A DNA stretch of 64,000 bases, taken from the NCBI GenBank assembly GCA_965222065.1, contig OZ244933.1, positions 1,860,001 through 1,924,000 on the forward strand, written 5' to 3'. Below, in pieces: positions 52,301 through 61,380 of the stretch. Positions within the stretch are counted from its first letter, which is position 1. Each line of letters begins with the position of its first letter. Under the pieces are notes generated by a model. It was not told where the DNA came from, ran no database searches, and saw only the letters and a list, made by a program, of their open reading frames with translations. This DNA is from GM7GCV1 sp965222065 (lineage in GTDB: Bacteria > Pseudomonadota > Gammaproteobacteria > Pseudomonadales > GM7GCV1). The position numbers were made by a program, and so were the translations under genes.

Positions 52301-52452
52301 GCAGAAAAGAGATACTGGCTGCCCTGGCCGAGGTCCAGGTGGGGCAGGGCAGCGTTATTTTGTCGACCCTGACAATCCCGGCAAACCTTGTCTCAGATGA
52401 TGAGTCTTCTGTTGTCGCCAAGAGGCTGTTTCTCAACCTTGTGACTCATTGA
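49327..52452 (+). CDS. Secreted glycoside hydrolase family 2-like enzyme
   Basis: About 1040 aa with a signal peptide (ending SLTVSAQ). Order: jelly-roll sugar-binding domain (VPGTVEEHYWGE; YVGVSWWSKKF), immunoglobulin-like beta domain, TIM barrel with the GH2 acid/base in VIYNLKNEARK (about Glu480 counted from 49318) and a probable nucleophile in FWGEEGAFG (Glu595/596), then two further beta domains. The retained Glu pair suggests activity. The C-terminal extension makes it longer than classical GH2 beta-galactosidases. The start is uncertain: ATG 49327 with AAGGA 11 bases upstream, or TTG at 49318 or 49324. Its substrate is unknown. It is about 190 bases after the BCCT gene. Confidence 0.85.
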   Translation: MLIHPHKKITKRFAATFLSLLFFSLTVSAQTGRSEIELSGEGWSLWLDHAAIWANDEAHLPPVDISALPVNPPTSGWEALHDGRAADKIVEVPGTVEEHYWGEIGGAVPNTGGDYVGVSWWSKKFTVAPELRGKRIRLHFESVNLRAEVFVNGKLVGYDVVGNTPFEVDATDAIIFGEENVLDVRITDPVGNFSWNDNILMRWGENLVPAVHGFGGITGPVTLIATDQVHVTDIYVQNQPDPKKVRVFVTLKNNTDSVQRGTLDLALHEYANPDAVVWESMLLGEVPPSSTNTFEFEASVPEAKLWELAGYRGEGEENTALYEALATFSNNTIRDSQSQRFGFRWFDMQEKDGDKRFYLNGERVVILAAMTRGYWPTNGIFATPEMAQRDKEALQEMGLNMMLLHRAIGQPPVMEYADKSGLLTYEEPGGYRVAPNPEDNIDGPNEQALEWRRIKLARMVIRDRSLPSMVIYNLKNEARKPPDNDDYANVQMVHDLDPSRIVTYNSDRNRDIEYYEGRGADPYKLHMLPFDETMYISGWFDQHHWFGYSGYVDQNYNHPGDYLRGSVGAPRVPHPMDYQYRLNPNDLIFWGEEGAFGTMVRLEKIKEELEEKGATGFREMEHLDWFNYYDEFLDKTGFRSAYPNVDSLTMSLGRNLLYFQGRNIENVRISNVADAYVMNGWGSASTRTDIVDMYRNPTADPALINHYTQPLYVAVKLRNKVLSVGDTPVVDFYVVNEVDLNGEHTLSVSYTGPEGETVYSRDYQLQVTGGEEFGELLARDIELPELDEPGYYNLEASLHAGGDVKATGFDEVFAVDLEDAPALSGRYAVIEDDNIVRDFLEQERGIVANEFNPSDEELDVIIVGSHTHEDLDEGVVNNLMERVQGGTKLVVLQNADHFADAIDDVLQGRPSIHSFHAADDVEDHEGIVVWNGQGRLFVGQSEYLDGLPQAEGMSWEYQSFYKTNSVGRNGQVSGIRLHDWGTELIAAVGHQGRKEILAALAEVQVGQGSVILSTLTIPANLVSDDESSVVAKRLFLNLVTH

Positions 52453-52562
52453 TTCCTGGTTTTACTGGTCATGTTGCAAGTCAGGAAAACCCTTACCGAA
52501 ATGAGGTAGATAAATCTCAGCGGGCCGGGTTTTGTAAGGCACTCTCAGTGCCGTTCGGGCGA

Positions 52563-53927
52563 CTATATCTTGCGGAATTGCAGCACAAAGCAGGTGCCGC
52601 CAGATTCATTGGATTCTGCTTTAACAGAGCCATTGTGCAGCTTCATTATCTCTTGAACGATGGCCAGACCCAGGCCGGCACTGCCTGATGCACTTTCAGT
52701 GTTTTTGCCGCGCCAGAAGCGTTCGAACAGGTGCTCAAGCTCTTCCTGTGGAATACCGGGGCCCTGATCACAAACGCTGATGCTGCCTTCCGATGAAACC
52801 CGGACATCAATCCGTTTACCGGGATCACTGTAGGCAATCGCGTTTTCAATCAGGTTGCGCAGTGCATCTTCCATTGCCGGCATGTTGCCCCGGACCAGGA
52901 CGTTTTCTTCCGGCTCGGACAGCTCAATTTCCTTGCCGGCCTTTATCGCCATTAACGCCATCATTTCCAGTACCTGGCGGGCTACCTGGCCCAGATCAAC
53001 GGTGCTATCGATATCCAGATCCAGGTTATCCAGTCGGGCGGTGTGTAAAAGCTGGGAGACCAGCCGATTCATGCGGGCCACATCCTGGCGCAGCTTTCTC
53101 ACCTGATCGCTATCTTCCATGCTATCCAGTGCCCCGGTCACAATGGTTAGCGGTGTGCGCAATTCGTGTGCCGCATTGGCAGTAAAGCGACGCTGGGTTT
53201 CAAAGCCTTCCTCAAGTCGATCGAGTGCGCTGTTCACGGCCTTGACCAGGGGAGATATTTCGCTGGGTAAATTCCTGGTTCCCAGTCGCACGGAAAGGGA
53301 TTCAGGGTTGATGGCGGCCGCCTCTTTTGCCGTGATTCGTAATGGCTTTAATCCGCTGCGAATAGCAAACACGCCAACCATCAGGGTCACCAGGATAAAG
53401 AGGGGTAAGATCCAGAGACCTTGCTCAATAACGTCTTCCAGCAGGGCGTCCAGCAATTCCTGGTCTTGCCGTTCTGGCTCGGTAACAATCACTACGAGGC
53501 GGCCTATGTCCGTGCTTTCATGGGAGATCAGGCCGAAATACTGCTGGCTCAATTCGCCGAATCCGTCGAGCTGAAAGGTCGTGTGCTCGTCATTTTTATG
53601 TATTTCCCGGGAAAGAATCTCCGACCGGAATAACGGGTCTGATTCGGCCAAAACCCTGTGTTCGGAATCCAGCACCAGATACTCGGTACCCACATTGAGC
53701 CAGCCTCTGTCGATGAGCTCATCAATATCATCCAGGTTGCCTTCGTCTTCCAGCTCTTCCGCCAGCTCCTCGGCGAGATCGTAGAAATCACGTCGATTGA
53801 GAGTGTCTACCAGGTTATAACTGAGATAGGCAAAAAATCCCGACAGGATCATTGTGGCCAGAAGCAAGAGGGCACCAAGACGGGTTGCCAGGCGAACCTG
53901 GAGCGAGTTCAGGCGAAACCTGTTCAT
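52563..53927 (-). CDS. Two-component sensor histidine kinase (OmpR-partner type)
   Basis: The 454-aa kinase has two membrane helices (about 14-38 and 170-190) flanking a periplasmic domain of about 130 residues, then HAMP, HisKA with His254 (ANAAHELRTPLT) and HATPase (NLIENAIAYSD, DQGPGIP, GLGLAIV). The periplasmic domain begins with a strikingly acidic run (AEELAEELEDEGNLDD, then IDELIDRG) reminiscent of PhoQ-like sensors of cations or cationic peptides. It follows its regulator gene with ATGA overlap. No porin or efflux gene is adjacent. The divergent TonB-receptor-like gene at 54761 is a possible target. Confidence 0.92.
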   Translation of the reverse strand: MNRFRLNSLQVRLATRLGALLLLATMILSGFFAYLSYNLVDTLNRRDFYDLAEELAEELEDEGNLDDIDELIDRGWLNVGTEYLVLDSEHRVLAESDPLFRSEILSREIHKNDEHTTFQLDGFGELSQQYFGLISHESTDIGRLVVIVTEPERQDQELLDALLEDVIEQGLWILPLFILVTLMVGVFAIRSGLKPLRITAKEAAAINPESLSVRLGTRNLPSEISPLVKAVNSALDRLEEGFETQRRFTANAAHELRTPLTIVTGALDSMEDSDQVRKLRQDVARMNRLVSQLLHTARLDNLDLDIDSTVDLGQVARQVLEMMALMAIKAGKEIELSEPEENVLVRGNMPAMEDALRNLIENAIAYSDPGKRIDVRVSSEGSISVCDQGPGIPQEELEHLFERFWRGKNTESASGSAGLGLAIVQEIMKLHNGSVKAESNESGGTCFVLQFRKI

Positions 53928-54601
53928 GATTTTTCCTCGGCAAGGATATAGCCCACACCGCGGACTGTATGGATTTGTGTGGATGCGCCGGCTTTCTCCA
54001 GTTTGCGCCGCAGATGGTGAACATGCACTGCCACCGCATTGGATTCCAGCTCTTCGCCCAATCCGTATAGTTTTTCTTCCAGCAATTCTTTTGATACCAC
54101 CCGCCCAACTCGACGCATCAGGTTTTCCAGTAACGCGGTTTCCCGTCTAGACAGATCTACAGAACGGCTATCTACCTGGGTATCGCGTGCCAGGGTGTCC
54201 AGCGCTACATTGCCTGCCGTAAGGACGGAGCCCAGTGCGCCTCCGGGCCTGCGCAATAACGCCTTGATACGCGAAATAAGTTCAGAAGCGGCAAACGGCT
54301 TGACCAGATAGTCATCTGCGCCAAGATCCAGGCCCTTGACCCGATCTTCTATTGCATCGCGTGCTGTCAGTATCAGAACGGGGACCTGCATTCCCTGATT
54401 GCGTATCTGTTTGAGCAGTTCGATGCCATCAAAATCCGGCAAACCGAGATCTAGAATCACGGCGTCGTAGGGAATATTGCGCAGGGCATCCAGCCCATGG
54501 GAGCCTTTGGATACGGCATCCACAGTAAAACCGGCCTTGCGAAAATTATCGGTAAGAATTTCCACAATCCGGTTTTCATCTTCAACTATGAGTAATCGCA
54601 A
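53924..54601 (-). CDS. OmpR-family response regulator
   Basis: The 225-aa regulator has a receiver with acidic EDENR, phospho-acceptor Asp51 (AVILDLGLPDFDG), LTARDA and the Lys in YLVKPF. Its OmpR-type winged helix contains LSRRETALLENL and VAVHVHHLRRKLEKAG, ending VRGVGYILAEEKS. It is closest in style to the QseB/PmrA/TctD subgroup. The stop overlaps the kinase start. It is divergent from a receptor-like gene across 159 bases, which may contain its operator. Confidence 0.93.
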   Translation of the reverse strand: MRLLIVEDENRIVEILTDNFRKAGFTVDAVSKGSHGLDALRNIPYDAVILDLGLPDFDGIELLKQIRNQGMQVPVLILTARDAIEDRVKGLDLGADDYLVKPFAASELISRIKALLRRPGGALGSVLTAGNVALDTLARDTQVDSRSVDLSRRETALLENLMRRVGRVVSKELLEEKLYGLGEELESNAVAVHVHHLRRKLEKAGASTQIHTVRGVGYILAEEKS

Positions 54602-54760
54602 GTGCGGCTCCCTGGATCAGTTCGCTAAAAAATCTGGTCGCAGATTAAGTGGCAATCATTATGGTTGTTTTAACAGTCCGCGTTTTTAGCGAAATTGTTT
54701 TCATAATACTGTCTTAAAGAACCGCAGCAATACTCCGCCGAAATCTTCAGGGAGTATGAC

Positions 54761-56905
54761 ATGGCGCGTTTAACAATTTTTAATGCTGCCTTGCTGGCAG
54801 TATCACTACTTTGTCCGCTTGTTGCCCTGGCCCAGGGCCAGACCAGCAGCGCACCCGGCGTATTGGTCACTGACGGTGGCAACCGCGTGATATATACCGC
54901 TGAATATTTCAGTCAATACAGCGTGGTTACAGCCGAAGACCAGATTTACCGCATACCCGGTGTCCAGGATCTACTTGATGGGGGTAGCGATGATGAAGAC
55001 CGCGGGTTTGGCAGTGGCGGAGCCCAGATTTTGATTAATGGCAGCCGCATTTCCGGCAAATCCAATGATGTTGGCTCGGTGCTGGAGCGAATCCAGGCAA
55101 GACAGGTGTTGCAGATTGAGGTTATCCGCGGTTCGGTCCCCGGACTGGATGTCCGAAGCCAGGGACGAGTGTTAAACGTGGTTCTTGAGGAAAGAATTGA
55201 TACGGGTTACGGATCATTCACAGCAGGACTGGAGCACTATAGAGGAGGAGAGCTGGGTGGTGGCAGCAAGCTAAGCTATAGCAGCAACATTGGGGCAATG
55301 AGCTATCTATTGTCTCTTGAGGGCCAGTTGAGCCAGGATCCGGAAACCGCCGATGATCTTTTTTTTACGGAAGCCGGGAGCCTCATTGAGCGGGAAACCG
55401 AGATCGCTGATGAAGAAACCAGGTCATATGTCCTGTCTGCCAATACCAGCTATGAATTCATTAATGGCAGCTCGCTAAATCTCAATGCCCAGTTTACCCA
55501 CGAGGATGAGTCGGGTAGTGAACTGACCCGGGGGTATCTGGTAACAGGGAATACTGAGACAGATGATGGCGGCCGACTGAGTGAAGAAAACAATCCCGAA
55601 GATAGCTGGGAAATAGGAGGTGACTATCGTTATAACCTGGCGAATGGTCATACCTGGACTACATTATTTATTTATTCCCATTCCTCCAGCAGTGAAGATG
55701 GTTCTTTCTATCGTATTCCTGTCGGTAGTCATGCCGAACTGGATGAATTGCAGGTTGAAGAAGGCCAGAGTACTGAAAAAATAGTGCGTAGCGCATACGA
55801 GTGGAATATAGGCGAGAACCACTTGCTGGAATCCGGCATGGAAATGGCCATCAATACTTCTGAGGAAGATGCCAGGTTGTTTGAGAGAGAGAATGGCAAC
55901 CTGGTTGAAGTAACCCTGTTTAACCAGGCATCGGATATCAGGGAAACCCGTTACGAAGCCTTTACCAGCTATTCCTGGCAAGCCACGGAACAATTTCTTA
56001 TGGAAAGCTCTGTGGATCTGGAGTATTCAGAAATTGAACAACAGGGAGGTGACGTTAACCGTGTTCGCGACTTTATTTATCCCAAGCCCCGACTGGTGTT
56101 GAGCTACGACCTGAATGATCAGGTACAGGTTCGTAGTCGTGTGGAGCGCACGGTGAGCCAGCTGGATTTTGGTGATTTTGTCGCCAGTTTTGTCAACGAT
56201 GACAATCGTTCCGATGTCATTACTGCCGGCAACCCCGAGCTTGAGCCTGAAAAAGCCTGGGAATACGAACTGACCTATGAGCGTCAGTTGCCTGATGACC
56301 TGGGGATCTTTTCAATTACGGCGCTCTATGCCGATATCTCTGATCATCTGGCGACGGTTCCCTTTCTTGTCGAAACCGACGAAGGGAGCGAAGTCCGCAC
56401 CGCTCCTGGCAATCTCGGAGATGCCTATGATGCCGAAATAGAATTCAATGGCAGCGTGCGACTGGATTGGCTCAATATCCCCGGGGGTGTGCTTGACCTG
56501 GGTCTGGAAATTGAGCGCAACCGGGTGACCGATCCCTTTACTGGAGAACGACGCCCGCTGGATGAAAGTGAAAAATACAACTGGACACTGGCCTATCGAC
56601 AGGATCTGGACTGGAAAGGTTTGTCTTATGGCGTTGAGGCCAGCAACCAGGCAGCAATGCCCAAGTATGACCTGGACTATTGGCAGGAAGAAGACGAGGG
56701 CCTGGCACTGGATTTCTTCGCGGAATTACAACCGATGCCTAACCTGACCCTGCGATTTGAGGCAGAAAATCTTCTGGACGCGAGGGAACAGCGGATTCGT
56801 TATCAATATGTCGATAGCCGTGCTGACAGCCCACTGGAAAGACTCGAACAACGCAGTAGTTACACAGGGCGGGAATTTGAGCTGAGTGTCCAGTGGGCTT
56901 TTTAG
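54761..56905 (+). CDS. TonB-dependent receptor-like outer membrane protein
   Basis: The 714-aa protein has a signal peptide (to about residue 25), a plug-like domain (IYRIPGVQDLL; ILINGSRISGKSNDVGSVLERI; VLQIEVIRGSVPG) and a beta-barrel ending FELSVQWAF. It lacks a recognisable TonB box, and its plug resembles the reduced type of the 'outer membrane beta-barrel' subgroup. It is divergent from the OmpR-type regulator, which may control it. Substrate unknown. It is single, with no partner lipoprotein. Confidence 0.8.
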   Translation: MARLTIFNAALLAVSLLCPLVALAQGQTSSAPGVLVTDGGNRVIYTAEYFSQYSVVTAEDQIYRIPGVQDLLDGGSDDEDRGFGSGGAQILINGSRISGKSNDVGSVLERIQARQVLQIEVIRGSVPGLDVRSQGRVLNVVLEERIDTGYGSFTAGLEHYRGGELGGGSKLSYSSNIGAMSYLLSLEGQLSQDPETADDLFFTEAGSLIERETEIADEETRSYVLSANTSYEFINGSSLNLNAQFTHEDESGSELTRGYLVTGNTETDDGGRLSEENNPEDSWEIGGDYRYNLANGHTWTTLFIYSHSSSSEDGSFYRIPVGSHAELDELQVEEGQSTEKIVRSAYEWNIGENHLLESGMEMAINTSEEDARLFERENGNLVEVTLFNQASDIRETRYEAFTSYSWQATEQFLMESSVDLEYSEIEQQGGDVNRVRDFIYPKPRLVLSYDLNDQVQVRSRVERTVSQLDFGDFVASFVNDDNRSDVITAGNPELEPEKAWEYELTYERQLPDDLGIFSITALYADISDHLATVPFLVETDEGSEVRTAPGNLGDAYDAEIEFNGSVRLDWLNIPGGVLDLGLEIERNRVTDPFTGERRPLDESEKYNWTLAYRQDLDWKGLSYGVEASNQAAMPKYDLDYWQEEDEGLALDFFAELQPMPNLTLRFEAENLLDAREQRIRYQYVDSRADSPLERLEQRSSYTGREFELSVQWAF

Positions 56906-57019
56906 GTTTATTGCTCAAACGGTTCCAATCCCAACACTGGATGATATAAGTACGCTTGCAGCCCGGGTTATGGTAGAAAACCGGATACCGGATAAAGCTA
57001 GAAAAAAGGGTGGTAGTGA

Positions 57020-58516
57020 ATGGACAGCAGCGAGTGTGTACTGGTTATTGATCAGGGAACAACAAGTAGCCGCGCGATTGTCTTCGATCAAGGCCCTGCC
57101 ATTGTTGCAATAGCCCAGGAAGAATTCCCCCAGATTTATCCAGCGGATGGCCAGGTTGAGCACGACCCCGAAGATATCTGGAGCACAGTCCTTTCTGTGT
57201 CGCGGCAGGCCTTCAAAGAGGCTGAGCAGCAAGGGTTTCGGGTTGTTGCCATAGGTATTTCCAACCAGCGTGAGACCACGGTTGTCTGGGATAGGGCCAC
57301 AGGTGAGGTCATCTATAACGCGATAGTCTGGCAGGATCGCCGCACATCCCGCGTATGTAGTGAACTTAAAGCGCAAAACCTGGAGCCGGTTATACAGGCC
57401 AAAACCGGTTTACTGCTTGATCCCTATTTTTCTGCCACCAAGGTGTCCTGGATACTGGATCATGTGGAAGGTGCCCGGCAAAAAGCAGAAAAACGGGAAC
57501 TGGCATTCGGTACGATCGACAGTTTTTTGCTCTGGAGACTGACCGGCGGGCAATATCACCGCACCGATGCGACCAATGCGTCGCGCACCAGCCTGTACAA
57601 CATTCATTCGGGCACCTGGGATAAGGAGTTGCTGGATATTTTCCGCGTTCCGCAAACCCTGTTGCCAGAGGTGCTGGATTGCGATGCGCAATTTGGTGAG
57701 ACAAGCCAGGAGTTATTTGGGCGCTGCATTCCCATTACCGGTATTGCCGGAGATCAACAGGCTGCCGGTATTGGTCAGTGCTGTTTTGACAAAGGCGATA
57801 TCAAAAGCACTTACGGGACAGGCTGTTTTGTCCTGATGAACTCTGGCGATGCCGCGCTGCAATCGCAAAACCGAATGCTGACCACCGTCGCCTATCAGCT
57901 TGATGGGAAACCCACTTATGCGATGGAGGGCTCCATCTTCATGGCCGGGGCGGCGCTTCAGTGGTTGCGTGACGGGTTGGGCATTATTGAGCACGCTGCC
58001 GATACCGAGCGTATGTCGGCCAGCCTGGCTGGTAACGCCGGGGTTTACCTGGTTCCTGCATTTACCGGACTTGGGGTGCCTTATTGGGAGCCCGATGCCA
58101 GGGGAGCCATTTTTGGATTGACCAGGGCGACGGGTCCGGAAGAAATTGTTCGGGCAACACTGGAGTCTATTGGCTATCAAACGGCTGATTTGTTTGCTGC
58201 CTTGGCAAGGGACGGGATCTCACCAAAAACCTTGCGAGTTGATGGAGGCATGGTGGCCAACAACTGGTTTCTGCAATTTTTGGCCGATATTTTGGATACA
58301 AAAGTCTGTCGCCCGGCGATTCTGGAAACGACGGCGTTGGGGGCGGCTTATCTCGCTGGCCACCAAAACGGGTTGTATGGAAGTTTTGAAACGATCAAAA
58401 AACGCTGGTGTGCTGAAGCTGAATTCAATCCGGCGTTAAGTGAGCATGAACGAAAGAGGTTGCTATCCGGCTGGCATGATGCAGTACAGCGGGTTCTTGC
58501 TCCACGGGCCGGCTAG
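57020..58516 (+). CDS. glpK: Glycerol kinase
   Basis: ATP-dependent phosphorylation of glycerol to sn-glycerol 3-phosphate. The 498 aa match the FGGY kinase family: phosphate loop DQGTTSSRAIVFD near the N-terminus, SNQRETTVVWDR, WQDRRTSRVC, the metal/ATP segment GDQQAAGIGQCCF, YGTGCFVLMN, and the FGGY signature region TTALGAAYLAGH. glpD follows 21 bases later in the same direction. No glpF facilitator or glpR repressor is adjacent. It follows a 114-base gap after the receptor-like gene. Confidence 0.96.
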   Translation: MDSSECVLVIDQGTTSSRAIVFDQGPAIVAIAQEEFPQIYPADGQVEHDPEDIWSTVLSVSRQAFKEAEQQGFRVVAIGISNQRETTVVWDRATGEVIYNAIVWQDRRTSRVCSELKAQNLEPVIQAKTGLLLDPYFSATKVSWILDHVEGARQKAEKRELAFGTIDSFLLWRLTGGQYHRTDATNASRTSLYNIHSGTWDKELLDIFRVPQTLLPEVLDCDAQFGETSQELFGRCIPITGIAGDQQAAGIGQCCFDKGDIKSTYGTGCFVLMNSGDAALQSQNRMLTTVAYQLDGKPTYAMEGSIFMAGAALQWLRDGLGIIEHAADTERMSASLAGNAGVYLVPAFTGLGVPYWEPDARGAIFGLTRATGPEEIVRATLESIGYQTADLFAALARDGISPKTLRVDGGMVANNWFLQFLADILDTKVCRPAILETTALGAAYLAGHQNGLYGSFETIKKRWCAEAEFNPALSEHERKRLLSGWHDAVQRVLAPRAG

Positions 58517-58537
58517 ACTCCCGTTCAAGGTCCTGCC

Positions 58538-60145
58538 ATGAATCTGCGACAAACCAACATTGAAAAACTTAAGCAGGACACGTTTGATGTCCTGGTTTTG
58601 GGCGGCGGAATAAATGGTGCCGTGTCGGCTGCCGCGCTATCGGCAAAGGGTGCCAGGGTGGCCTTGATTGATCGGGGCGACTTTGCCGGAGACACCAGCT
58701 CCAACTCGTCAAACCTTGCCTGGGGCGGTATAAAGTATCTAGAAAGGCATGAATATTTGCTGGTAAACCGGCTCTGCAAGAGTCGTAACCTTTTGATGCG
58801 CAGCTATCCCTCGTCGGTCAGGGAAATCCGCTTTTTGACCAGTATTCAAAAAGAATTTCGGTTGTCGCCCTGGTTTGTCTATTTGGGCTGTTTGGCCTAC
58901 TGGCTGTTGGGCTATCTGCATACAAGAGCACCGAAATACCTGTCGGCCAAAGATTTAAAAAACCGCGAACCCCTTATTGATGCAAGCAATGCAGCGGGTG
59001 GGGTCGAGTACTCCGATGCCTATTTCTACGACAATGACGCCCGTTTCGTTTTTAATTTTATCCGGACCAGTCTGGACCTCGGCTGTGCGGCGGCCAACTA
59101 TGTCGAGTCTGTTGAGACGGTCAGGGAAGATGGGCTCTGGAAGGCGTCGGTCAAAGACCATATTGGCCAGTCGACGTTCAACATAAGTGCCAAGGTGTTG
59201 ATCAATGCCTGCGGCCCTCATGTAGACCGACAGAACCAGATGTCTGGTGAGAAAACCAGCCACCGTCACCTGTTTTCCAAAGGGGTGCACCTGATAGTCG
59301 ATCGCCTTGTGGATCAGCAACGCGTCCTGGCGTTTTTTGCCAGTGATGGCCGGCTGTTCTTTGTTATACCCATGGGGCCAAAAACCTGTATTGGCACCAC
59401 AGATAACCAGGTAAAAACACCCTCGGCCGAGGTCACTGATGAAGACCGCCAATTCATTCTGGACAATGTGAATCACTTTTTGGCCCTGGACGATCCCCTG
59501 ACCAGGAAAGACATTATCTCTGAGCGTTGTGGGGTCCGGCCGCTGGCCACCCAGGGTGACAGGGACGTCGCGGACTGGGTCAAATTATCACGAAAGCATG
59601 TGATAGAAGTGAATAAGAAGCATCACCACCTGAGCATCTTCGGGGGAAAGCTGACGGACTGTATTAATGTCGGCAATGAAATTGCCGAGCATGTCAGTTC
59701 ACTGGGCCTGGAGCTCTCTCCCAAACGCAATCGCTGGTATGGCGAGCCGGATAAAAAAATAAAACAGGCATTTTTTCACAGGGCCAGATTGACGGGGCTG
59801 GATACCCGGGTGTTGCCCAACACCTCCGAGACCATTGCCGATCGACTGTGGCGTCGTTATGGGGACAGGGCGATAGACCTGCTTGAGGCGATAGACCGTG
59901 ACCCGGAACAGGCTGAGCGACTGATTGAGCGCTCCGATTTTCTGCGTTGCGAAATTGAGCATGTCGCCAGGCATGAAATGGTGACCAGACTCAATGATTT
60001 TTTAAGGCGCCGCTCAAGGATATCCCAGGTGGTGCGACATCAGGAGTTGGTTAACTCGCCCGGGCTGCAGAAGGTATGTGAAATTTTGTTCGGGGACCAG
60101 GCTGAAGAAAAATTACAGGAATACCTGCATTCCAAGAATAGCTAA
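58538..60145 (+). CDS. glpD: Aerobic glycerol-3-phosphate dehydrogenase
   Basis: FAD-dependent, membrane-associated oxidation of glycerol 3-phosphate to dihydroxyacetone phosphate. The 535 aa show the FAD dinucleotide loop VLVLGGGINGAVSAAAL near the N-terminus, SSNSSNLAWGGIKYLE, the substrate region ERCGVRPLA and LSIFGGKLTDCINVGNE, and a C-terminal cap domain. It forms an operon with glpK, so glycerol enters glycolysis through both. A short palindrome TTTCAGGCCTGAAA follows the stop but has no U-tract. Confidence 0.94.
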   Translation: MNLRQTNIEKLKQDTFDVLVLGGGINGAVSAAALSAKGARVALIDRGDFAGDTSSNSSNLAWGGIKYLERHEYLLVNRLCKSRNLLMRSYPSSVREIRFLTSIQKEFRLSPWFVYLGCLAYWLLGYLHTRAPKYLSAKDLKNREPLIDASNAAGGVEYSDAYFYDNDARFVFNFIRTSLDLGCAAANYVESVETVREDGLWKASVKDHIGQSTFNISAKVLINACGPHVDRQNQMSGEKTSHRHLFSKGVHLIVDRLVDQQRVLAFFASDGRLFFVIPMGPKTCIGTTDNQVKTPSAEVTDEDRQFILDNVNHFLALDDPLTRKDIISERCGVRPLATQGDRDVADWVKLSRKHVIEVNKKHHHLSIFGGKLTDCINVGNEIAEHVSSLGLELSPKRNRWYGEPDKKIKQAFFHRARLTGLDTRVLPNTSETIADRLWRRYGDRAIDLLEAIDRDPEQAERLIERSDFLRCEIEHVARHEMVTRLNDFLRRRSRISQVVRHQELVNSPGLQKVCEILFGDQAEEKLQEYLHSKNS

Positions 60146-60342
60146 TTTTCAGGCCTGAAACTTGGTTTCCAATAGAGAGCCATAGCTACCCTAATATGTT
60201 GTGGTTTAGTCTGTTTTACGACCTGTACGCAAGAATACTTATCATCGAAAAAAACGAATTTAATGAACGGAATATTCGAATTGATCGATGATTTTTATTG
60301 CGTAAAAATCCCGGTAAATGACTAACTAATGATGAGAGACGC

Positions 60343-60666
60343 ATGAACGCACCTTTATACTGTAAGAGTTCTGCTAAAGAGGATAGCTTTGTAAACGCAT
60401 TGGATGTTCCCATAATGGATGGGCTATACAGCGCTGATGATTCTCGTGAGCCGGTATTAAAGTTGTTAATTGATCTACAGAATTACCATCAGGTGCGCAA
60501 CTTTAGCCACAGGGAACGGTTTGGTAAGCCAGATCCCTGGTCGGAAAAAATGCTGGCTAATCTAGCGGAGGCAATTACCAACGCCAAGCAAATTATTGAG
60601 GACGCACGCTATAGCGACAGGCCTATTTCAGTAGAGTCTTCAATCAGGATAAAAATGCCGCAGTGA
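60343..60666 (+). CDS. Short protein of unknown function
   Basis: The 107-aa protein starts at 60343 behind GAGAGA. It is mostly helical and hydrophilic, with an acidic middle (DGLYSADDSREPVLKLLIDL) and a charged helix rich in Lys/Arg/Glu. No domain, signal or membrane segment was recognised. It is separated from glpD by about 200 bases and from the mrp operon by 700 bases. Codon use looks like that of a real gene rather than a random frame, but the evidence is weak. Confidence 0.5.
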   Translation: MNAPLYCKSSAKEDSFVNALDVPIMDGLYSADDSREPVLKLLIDLQNYHQVRNFSHRERFGKPDPWSEKMLANLAEAITNAKQIIEDARYSDRPISVESSIRIKMPQ

Positions 60667-61380
60667 TTGTTTTGGTGCAATAGAAATCAGCCAGGAAAAA
60701 GGAATCAGAAATTGTATTGCTGTTAAAGATATTCTAACCCTGTCATAGGGCAACCAAAAAATAGCGTGAATATACTTCCGCTGAGCGTGCAATACGAACC
60801 CTTATGCCCATGATTGTATGCGGCCTACTCGCTATACAGAACTTTACTTTGGCGATCCTGTGCTGCTCAAAGAATTAACTATTAATTTCGTCAACGGTCA
60901 TGGTCAAAGCAGCGATCTAACATAAACATGTTGGCGCGACATGCTTTGTATGCGTTACCGAAGAAGCACTATCCTTGCGAACCTGAATCAATAACCTTGT
61001 TTTTTGACGCGGCACTTACAGCATGCTTTATAAGCGTGGTTGACCTGCTTGCACTCCCCAGGTTACTTGCTTGATATTGTCTCATCGTTAATAGAATCTA
61101 GTGAGATGATCAGTCCAAACGAAAAAATGACGTCTTGGCTTGAAAGTTTGGTTTTAAAAATCTACGCTCTGTTCGTTCCATCAAGGCTGGCCTATGCGTC
61201 GGAAAAAATAATGAATTATTTTCTTTGGTTCCGGAATACTGCCATTATCCATATCGGTGGTGCGCAGGTCTTCATTCTGCGGGTGGTCATATTTACAGTG
61301 GTCAATAGTGTCGAAAAATATAATTGGAATGCAGTTGATAGCTTGCTTCGCTGCGACTCTTCTCGTGGAAAACTAAAGCA
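60667..61380. other. Gene-poor region upstream of the mrp operon
   Basis: A stretch of 714 bases without a convincing gene. A 115-codon frame at 61040-61387 runs to the first codons of mrpE but has no ribosome site and unremarkable composition, so I do not call it. No repeat of families A or B, tRNA or terminator was seen. Such a region can hold the promoter of the antiporter operon or remnants of a decayed gene. Confidence 0.6.
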
